Notes under the pieces: model-generated
Told to the model about the DNA's origin: nothing
The model's database searches: none
What the model saw: the letters and a program-made list of their open reading frames with translations, nothing else
DNA from: Azohydromonas lata NBRC 102462
GTDB lineage: Bacteria > Pseudomonadota > Gammaproteobacteria > Burkholderiales > Burkholderiaceae_C
Length of the DNA stretch: 12,754 nucleotides
Direction: 5' to 3'
NCBI GenBank assembly: GCA_945878385.1
Contig: CAMCTE010000052.1
Coordinates: 1-12,754, forward strand
In this document: piece by piece, positions 7,786 to 12,754 of the stretch
Numbering within the stretch: position 1 is the first letter of the stretch
Layout: the number at the start of each line of letters is the position of its first letter
Position numbers and translations under genes: made by a program

Positions 7786-8634
7786 TCAGTGGGTGGCCAG
7801 TCGCTGGCGAAGTGCGGCCAGCACCGGTGGCGTGTGGGGCCGTACGCCCCGCCAGAAGGCATAGGCCTCGGCGGCCTGCTCCACCAGCATGCCCAGGCCG
7901 TCCCGCGCCTGCGCGCCCTGGGCCTGCGCCCAATCCAGGAAGCCTTGTGCAGCAGGGCCGTACATCATGTCCACGGCCAAGGTGCCGGGGCGAAGCACCC
8001 TTTCGGCTACCGGGGCGGCTGCACCGGCCAGGCTGCTGGCGGTGCCGTTGACCAGCACCTCGCAGCCCTGGAGGCACAGCGCAGGCGCGTCTTGCAGCCC
8101 TCCGGCGCACACGCGGCTGCCGTGCTGATGTGCCCAAGATTCGTGTGAGGCGGCCAAGGCGGCAGCCTTCTCGGGGGTTCGGTTCACCACCACCACCTGT
8201 CGAGGCCCCGCGGCCAGCAGCGGTCCCAGCACGCCGGCCGCGGCGCCGCCAGCGCCCACCAACAGCACGGTGCAGCCCTTCAGTCCCATGCCCGCATGCT
8301 GCTGGATGTCGGCCACCAAGCCGGCGCCATCGGTGTTGTCGGCCCGCCAGCCTTGGGGGTCAAAGCGCACCGTGTTGGCAGCCTGGGCCAACTGCGCCCT
8401 GGGGCTGCAGGCCGCCACCAGGCCGGGTACTTCAAATTTGAAGGGCACGGTGACATTGCAGCCGTTTGCACCCGATTGCGCCCAGGACCGCAGGGTGGCC
8501 GTGAAGCCGTCCAGCGGCGACAGCACCCGCTCGTACTGGATGTCGTGGCCCAACTGCCGTGCAAATTCGCCGTGGATGAAGGGCGACTGGCTGTGCGCCA
8601 CGGGGTTGCCGATCACGGCATAGCGCGGGGTCAC
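7786..8634 (-). CDS. aroE: Shikimate dehydrogenase (GTG start)
   Basis: NADPH-dependent reduction of 3-dehydroshikimate to shikimate in aromatic amino-acid synthesis. It is 282 residues (E. coli 272). Key elements: VIGNPVAHSQSP with shikimate-binding Ser 15 and Ser 17, NVTVPFK with catalytic Lys 66, AANTV with Asn 87, and ADNTDG with catalytic Asp 102. The cofactor loop is GAGGAAAG (127-134) and the NADP-phosphate clamp NRTPEK (151-156). MLVEQA near the C terminus supplies the conserved Gln 253. Start: GTG at 8634, because the conserved N terminus begins there; the ATG at 8639 is out of frame, and the longer frame to 8847 lies inside the exoribonuclease gene. Only 4 nt separate it from the preceding stop. 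Confidence 0.97.
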   Translation of the reverse strand: MTPRYAVIGNPVAHSQSPFIHGEFARQLGHDIQYERVLSPLDGFTATLRSWAQSGANGCNVTVPFKFEVPGLVAACSPRAQLAQAANTVRFDPQGWRADNTDGAGLVADIQQHAGMGLKGCTVLLVGAGGAAAGVLGPLLAAGPRQVVVVNRTPEKAAALAASHESWAHQHGSRVCAGGLQDAPALCLQGCEVLVNGTASSLAGAAAPVAERVLRPGTLAVDMMYGPAAQGFLDWAQAQGAQARDGLGMLVEQAAEAYAFWRGVRPHTPPVLAALRQRLATH

Positions 8635-8638
8635 GGCA

Positions 8639-10747
8639 TCAGGCCCCGGCTGAATGGGTGGGTGTGGCAGCTTCCGCCGCCTCGGTGGCCGGCTCCACTT
8701 CGATGGCCAGCGCCAAGGGAGCAGAGGCCTGCGCCAATTCCTCGTCGTCCTCGCCTGTGGCCTGCTCTTGGTCGGCTGATGTCTCGTCCAACCGCGCCAA
8801 GAGCGTGGCGTGCAGGTCCAGGGTGAGCAGGTCCATGCCCTGCACACGGGCCATCAGCCGTGCACCGCGGGGCAGGGGTTCAGCACCCGCCACCTTGAAC
8901 ACCAGGGGCAGTTCCTCGGCCCGCACCAAGCCGTCCTTCATCACAGTGGCCGGCACTTCGCTCACGGCGTTCTGCTCCAGCCAGCGCAGCGTCCAGTAAC
9001 GCTCGATGCCGCGTTGAAAATCGGCGTACGCGGTGTAGGCGGTGTCGAAGGACGAAACCACCGAGAAGAGTTGGGCGTCCTTGGGCTTGAAGGGCGCAGC
9101 CAAAGCGGCGGTGCGGCCGTGGCGCGCGCAGGCGATGATCTGCCACTGGTTGACCAGGTCCACATAGCGGCGCAGCGGCGAAGAGGCCCAGGTGTAGTGG
9201 CTCACGCCCATGCCTGCATGCGGCGCGGGCTTGGTGCCCATGCGCACCTTGATGCCCGGGGCCAGGCTGGCCTGGCTGCGGTAGATGCCCGGCACACCCA
9301 GTTCGGCCAGCCAGGCGCCCCAGCTGCTGTTGGCCAGGATCATCAATTCCGCCACCAGCAGGTCCAGGGGCGACCCGCGGCGCCGTTGGGAGATTAATAC
9401 GGTTTCGCTTCCCTGGGGGGGCTCGTCCTGCGTGCCGTCGCGGCCTTCGAGCTTGAAGTTGAAGTCGGGGCGGTTGAAGTTCTCCGGCTTGCCGCGCACC
9501 ACTTCGCGCTGGGCCTTCAGGTGCTGGGCCAAGCGGAAACTGAAGGCCAGTTCGCGGTGGAAGGGGATGCGGACCTCTCCGTCTGCGTGGTCCGGGCCGT
9601 TTTTGGCCGTCGCGTCATCCGACCACTGCAGCAAGGTGTCTTCGGTGATGTGCGCCTCCAGCTTGTCGTGCCGCAGGTTGGCCGCCACCTGCACCCGCTC
9701 CAGTCGAGTGCTGCGCTCGCGAATCTCCAGGGTGGCCTCGTCCATCGACACATACAGGCTCACCGCGGGGCTGGCGCGGCCTTCCACCAGGGTGTAGGCC
9801 TGCACCACTTCGTCGGGCAGCATGGTCAGCTTGTGGCCGGGCATGTACACGGTGGAAAGGCGCTGCACGGCGAGTTGGTCGACTGCCGTGCCTGGCGCAA
9901 TGGCCAAGGCGGGCGCGGCGATGTGGATGCCCAGCACCACGGTGCCCGTACCCAGCCCCCGCACCGAGATGGCATCGTCGATTTCGGTGGTGCTGGAGTC
10001 GTCGATCGAGAAGGCCTGCACCCCTTCGGCCAAGGGCAGATCCTCGGCCACTGCGGGTGCGGCCAGCTTCGGGAAGCCGGTGCCCTTGGGAAAGTGCTCG
10101 AACAGGAAGCGCTTCCAATGGAATTGGTAGGGGCTGTCGATGGCGCCGGCGCCCTTGAGCAGGTCCAGCGGTGAGCGCTGGCTGCGCCGTGAGGCCTCGA
10201 CCACCGCCTTGTATTCCGGCGCGTTCTTGTCCGGCTTGAACAGGATGCGGTAAAGCTGCTCGCGAACCGGCTCCGGGCAGCGCCCCTCGCTGAGTTCTTG
10301 CGCCCACTGTTCAATCTGCGCGGCGATCTGCTTCTTCCGCTCGATGCCCAACAGGGCGGCCTTCAGTGTTTCCTCGGTGGCCTTGCGGAACTGGCCCTTG
10401 CCCATGCGGCGGAAATAGTGCGGTGCCTCGAACAGGCGCAGCAGGGCCGCGGCCTGGTGCACGGAATCGGCCTTGGGGTCGAAGTAGTCGCGCGCCAGAT
10501 CGGCAAAACCGAAGTCGCCCTCGGGGGCAAACTCCCAGGCCAGGTCCAGGTCGATCTGGTCGGAGATTTCGCGGGCGCGCAATAGAAGCTCAGCGGGTCC
10601 AGGCTCCTGAAACCGCAACAACACGTTGGCGGCCTTGACCTTGACCCGTTTGCCCGATTCCAGTTCGATCTGCATCGAACTGTCGGCCTCGGACATCACC
10701 CGGCCGGCGAGGAACTTGCCGGCTTCATCAAACAGTGCGTAATTCAC
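8639..10747 (-). CDS. rnb: RNase II/RNB-family 3'-5' exoribonuclease (GTG start)
   Basis: Processive 3'-5' RNA degradation enzyme of 702 residues. An N-terminal RNA-binding region (1-235) precedes the RNB catalytic domain, opened by FSIDDSSTTEIDDAISV (246-262). The later RNB signature GVSHYTWASSPLRRYVDL (514-531) is intact. A degenerate S1-like C-terminal domain (about 598-653) follows, then an acidic, Ala-rich tail (about 657-702). In the first motif, Asp 249, 257 and 258 align with metal ligands of E. coli RNase II, but Glu 255 stands where RNase II has Asp 207. The start is GTG at 10747; the N terminus MNYALFDEAGKFLAGR matches what I remember of betaproteobacterial homologues. The ribosome binding site is weak. 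It lies 27 nt after the fabG-like gene and 4 nt before aroE. The gene symbol reflects the family, not proven orthology to E. coli rnb. Confidence 0.93.
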   Translation of the reverse strand: MNYALFDEAGKFLAGRVMSEADSSMQIELESGKRVKVKAANVLLRFQEPGPAELLLRAREISDQIDLDLAWEFAPEGDFGFADLARDYFDPKADSVHQAAALLRLFEAPHYFRRMGKGQFRKATEETLKAALLGIERKKQIAAQIEQWAQELSEGRCPEPVREQLYRILFKPDKNAPEYKAVVEASRRSQRSPLDLLKGAGAIDSPYQFHWKRFLFEHFPKGTGFPKLAAPAVAEDLPLAEGVQAFSIDDSSTTEIDDAISVRGLGTGTVVLGIHIAAPALAIAPGTAVDQLAVQRLSTVYMPGHKLTMLPDEVVQAYTLVEGRASPAVSLYVSMDEATLEIRERSTRLERVQVAANLRHDKLEAHITEDTLLQWSDDATAKNGPDHADGEVRIPFHRELAFSFRLAQHLKAQREVVRGKPENFNRPDFNFKLEGRDGTQDEPPQGSETVLISQRRRGSPLDLLVAELMILANSSWGAWLAELGVPGIYRSQASLAPGIKVRMGTKPAPHAGMGVSHYTWASSPLRRYVDLVNQWQIIACARHGRTAALAAPFKPKDAQLFSVVSSFDTAYTAYADFQRGIERYWTLRWLEQNAVSEVPATVMKDGLVRAEELPLVFKVAGAEPLPRGARLMARVQGMDLLTLDLHATLLARLDETSADQEQATGEDDEELAQASAPLALAIEVEPATEAAEAATPTHSAGA

Positions 10748-10774
10748 CGCCCGATTGTCGGTGGTTTTGGGTGT

Positions 10775-11515
10775 TCAGATCGTCAGACCGCCAGCCACTT
10801 CGATCACGGCACCGTTGACATAGCTCGCGTCATCACTGGCCAGGAAGGCGTAGACGCTGGCAATTTCCTCCGGCTGGCCCAGGCGGCGCAAGGGCACTTC
10901 CTGCGTCATCTCGGCGAGCACCTTTTCAGGGATGCTGTCCAGGATGTGGGTGGCCACGAAGCCCGGCGCCACGGCATTCACCCGGATGCCCTTGGGGCCC
11001 AATTCGCGGCTCCAGGTCTTGGTGAAGCCGATCACGCCGAACTTGCTGGCGGCGTAGTTGGTCTGCCCGAAGTTGCCGTACAGACCTACGATGGAACTGG
11101 CGTTGAGAATCACGCCAGACCCCTGCAGCACCATCGTGTCGGCCACGGCCTGACTGCAATGGAAGACCCCTCGCAGATTGACATCGATCACGGTGTCGAA
11201 TTGCTCGAGCGTCATCTTCTGCAGGCGCGCGTCCTGGGTGATGCCGGCGTTGTTGACCAGCACATCGATGCGCCCATGCTCGGCCTTGACCGCGGCCACC
11301 ATGGCGTCCACCGCAGGCCGGTCGGTGACGCTGAGTGCAAAGCCCAAGGCTTTGGCACCCAGGCCCCGAACCGCCTGAACGGCGCTGTCGACATCGGCCT
11401 GCCGCAGGTCGCAGATCACCACCGTGGCGCCCTCGGCGGCAAAGCGCCTGGCCGTGGCCAGACCGATGCCGGCCCCAGCGCCGGTGATGATGCAGACCTT
11501 GCCCTGTAGCTTCAT
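10775..11515 (-). CDS. fabG: FabG-like short-chain dehydrogenase/reductase
   Basis: Classical SDR enzyme of 246 residues, the size of 3-oxoacyl-ACP reductase or acetoacetyl-CoA reductase. It shows the dinucleotide loop TGAGAGIG (11-18), NNAG (88-91), Asn 113, catalytic Ser 141, YAASK with Tyr 154 and Lys 158, and the C-terminal NGAVIEVAGG. Asp 36 ends the second strand (VVICDL); in SDRs an acid there favours NAD(H) over NADP(H), unlike housekeeping E. coli FabG. So it may be an NADH-linked hydroxyacyl-CoA/ACP dehydrogenase and not the essential FabG; the symbol is provisional. Start ATG at 11515 is clear from the N terminus. It is 20 nt after the metalloprotease stop and 27 nt before the exoribonuclease, with no fatty-acid synthesis genes adjacent. 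Confidence 0.88.
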   Translation of the reverse strand: MKLQGKVCIITGAGAGIGLATARRFAAEGATVVICDLRQADVDSAVQAVRGLGAKALGFALSVTDRPAVDAMVAAVKAEHGRIDVLVNNAGITQDARLQKMTLEQFDTVIDVNLRGVFHCSQAVADTMVLQGSGVILNASSIVGLYGNFGQTNYAASKFGVIGFTKTWSRELGPKGIRVNAVAPGFVATHILDSIPEKVLAEMTQEVPLRRLGQPEEIASVYAFLASDDASYVNGAVIEVAGGLTI

Positions 11516-11525
11516 GACGACCCGG

Positions 11526-11541
11526 GCCTGAGGGCTCAGGC
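11526..11541. terminator. Perfect short hairpin on the metalloprotease stop codon
   Basis: GCCTGAG and CTCAGGC are perfect inverted copies separated by GG. On the minus-strand RNA this gives a 6-bp stem with a GCCC loop. The stem contains the TGA stop of the metalloprotease gene and lies 10 nt upstream of the fabG-like start. There is no T run, so factor-independent termination is unlikely; it may be an mRNA-stability or coupling element, or chance in GC-rich DNA. Confidence 0.3.
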
Positions 11542-12754
11542 GCCCTGCTTGACCAGCGGGGCCTTCAAGGCTTCGCTGATCGTGGCCAGGCTGTCTTCCA
11601 AGTGCGCGCGCACCAGGCTGTTGGAGGCACTGCCCTTGTCCGACAGCACAGCCTGCAGACGACCCTGCAGACGCTGCGCGGTCTGCCGGTACACCGCGCG
11701 CACATCGGTCGTGGCGTTGGGCGCCGGACGCACGAGGCTTGAAGCCAGGCGCCGCACATGCTCACGCTGCAGGTTGCGGCGCAGGCTGTCGACATTCACC
11801 GCGCCCGAGGCGCCCAGTTCGGCCCACACGGCGCCCGAGAGCTTGTCCTGCACCTCGGCAAACGACAGCAGGGTTCGGGGGTCTGCCACATGCACTTCAG
11901 CATCGGCCAATCGAGTGGCCAGCCCATCGTTCATCAGCGAGTCCAGGGCACCGCGTTGCAGGTTGCCCACCTGTTGCGCCACGCTGAAGTCCACACCGGC
12001 CGTGCGGCCCGCGCCCAGGCGCTCGAAGTGGTCCACGCCGACACGGCCCATGATGGCCGGGTCGAACTTGAAGGCCGACGAGCTCAGGAAACCGTTGACC
12101 ACCAGGTCAAGCGCCGCACGCTGTTGCGCCACCGGCACGGGTTTGACCAGCGGCCTGTCGGCCGAGGCCGTGACGCGGGCGGTGTGCACGCCGCCGATCG
12201 TCTTGGTGGCCAAGGGCAGCGAGGAGCCCATCGTGGCGAACAGCCGGCTGAACGCGCGGCGGACGATCGAGAAGTCGTCGTTGGGTTCCGGCTTGCGGGT
12301 GACGGTGCGCTGGAACAGTTCGCGCGAGAGCTTCATCTGGCGCTGTGCCCACGCCAGCGGGTCGTCGCCCATATCGCGCTGGTTGATCAGGGGGTCGTTG
12401 TTGCCCAGGTCCTCATCGGTGCCGTAGGCCAGCATGGGGTCGTTGTGCGCCTTGGCCAGCAGCGCGGCCAGACCGCGCTTCTCGGATTCGGCATCGGCCC
12501 ACTGGCGATAACCCACTTCGACGGCCCAGTAGTCGTAGGCCCCCAGGGTGACCTGGTTGTAGTCGGCCACCGGCTCGCCCTGCAGCGGGATGTTGGCTCC
12601 GTTGTAGTCCATCACGCTGGGCGACAGGCCGTTGCGGGCGGTCCAGGCCGGATCCCGCAGTTGGGAAAGCTTCACGCTGCCGGAGGCGCGGAAATTGTGG
12701 CGCAGGCCGATGGCGTGCCCGACTTCATGCATCGTCACATCCTTGAGGGATCCG
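11536..12754 (-). CDS. Metzincin-type zinc metalloprotease, C-terminal part only
   Basis: The frame is open to the right edge, so the start and any signal peptide are outside. Visible are 405 residues. Near the left of the visible protein is HEVGHAIGLRHNF (9-21), an exact HExxHxxGxxH site with three zinc-binding His and the catalytic Glu. SPSVMDYNG follows (Met 48), which fits the metzincin Met-turn. The remaining ~350 residues are mostly helical, with no further enzyme motif recognised. The composition resembles the large zinc-dependent metalloproteases carrying DUF5117/DUF4953-type domains, which are usually exported; that link is from memory. The substrate is unknown. A GTG at 12738 is internal, because the frame continues upstream as GSLKD. 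It is 20 nt upstream of the fabG-like gene, on the same strand. Confidence 0.85.
   Translation of the reverse strand, partial: GSLKDVTMHEVGHAIGLRHNFRASGSVKLSQLRDPAWTARNGLSPSVMDYNGANIPLQGEPVADYNQVTLGAYDYWAVEVGYRQWADAESEKRGLAALLAKAHNDPMLAYGTDEDLGNNDPLINQRDMGDDPLAWAQRQMKLSRELFQRTVTRKPEPNDDFSIVRRAFSRLFATMGSSLPLATKTIGGVHTARVTASADRPLVKPVPVAQQRAALDLVVNGFLSSSAFKFDPAIMGRVGVDHFERLGAGRTAGVDFSVAQQVGNLQRGALDSLMNDGLATRLADAEVHVADPRTLLSFAEVQDKLSGAVWAELGASGAVNVDSLRRNLQREHVRRLASSLVRPAPNATTDVRAVYRQTAQRLQGRLQAVLSDKGSASNSLVRAHLEDSLATISEALKAPLVKQGA

Noticed and set aside
8635..8847. Longer N-terminal extension of aroE to 8847.
   Set aside because: It lies inside the exoribonuclease gene in another frame; the conserved shikimate dehydrogenase N terminus begins at the GTG at 8634.

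Overview
The window is a GC-rich, almost gap-free stretch of bacterial chromosome. Gene content and order (accB-accC-prmA-zinc-ribbon DUF3426 protein, and rnb-aroE-mtgA), together with protein style, point to a betaproteobacterium of the order Burkholderiales, probably near Comamonadaceae or the Rubrivivax/Leptothrix group. That placement is inference from remembered family sequences; no search was run. No tRNA, rRNA, CRISPR array, insertion sequence or phage gene was seen.

Layout. Positions 1-558 (+) hold a thymidine kinase gene whose first codons lie off the left edge. Everything else is on the minus strand and reads from right to left. From 12754 down to 5769: the C-terminal part of a metzincin-type zinc metalloprotease (start beyond the right edge), a FabG-like short-chain dehydrogenase, an RNase II-family exoribonuclease, shikimate dehydrogenase (aroE), monofunctional peptidoglycan glycosyltransferase (mtgA), a conserved protein of unknown function with a nucleotidyltransferase-like look, and a membrane-anchored TlpA-like thioredoxin. 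A 273-bp non-coding gap (5496-5768) follows. Then come accB, accC, prmA, a zinc-ribbon/DUF3426 membrane protein and an adenosine-kinase-like PfkB kinase, which converges on tdk with only 34 bp between the stops.

How the genes work together. accB and accC encode the biotin carrier and biotin carboxylase of acetyl-CoA carboxylase, the entry to fatty-acid synthesis. prmA methylates ribosomal protein L11. aroE feeds aromatic biosynthesis, and mtgA polymerises glycan strands. The rnb-to-tlpA genes are separated by 4 and 25 nt, then overlap by 4 and 8 nt, which suggests one translationally coupled transcript. accB onward is probably a second transcript started in the 273-bp gap. tdk and the adenosine-kinase-like gene form a convergent pair of nucleoside-salvage kinases.

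This is mainly ordinary housekeeping DNA and I found no convincing new multi-gene system. The items most worth a second look are a compact four-tract G-quadruplex motif on the tdk stop codon, two pairs of 10-bp-phased GWTCAA repeats upstream of accB, the absence of aroQ next to accB, the uncharacterised gene wedged between mtgA and tlpA, and an Asp-to-Glu difference in the exoribonuclease active-site motif.
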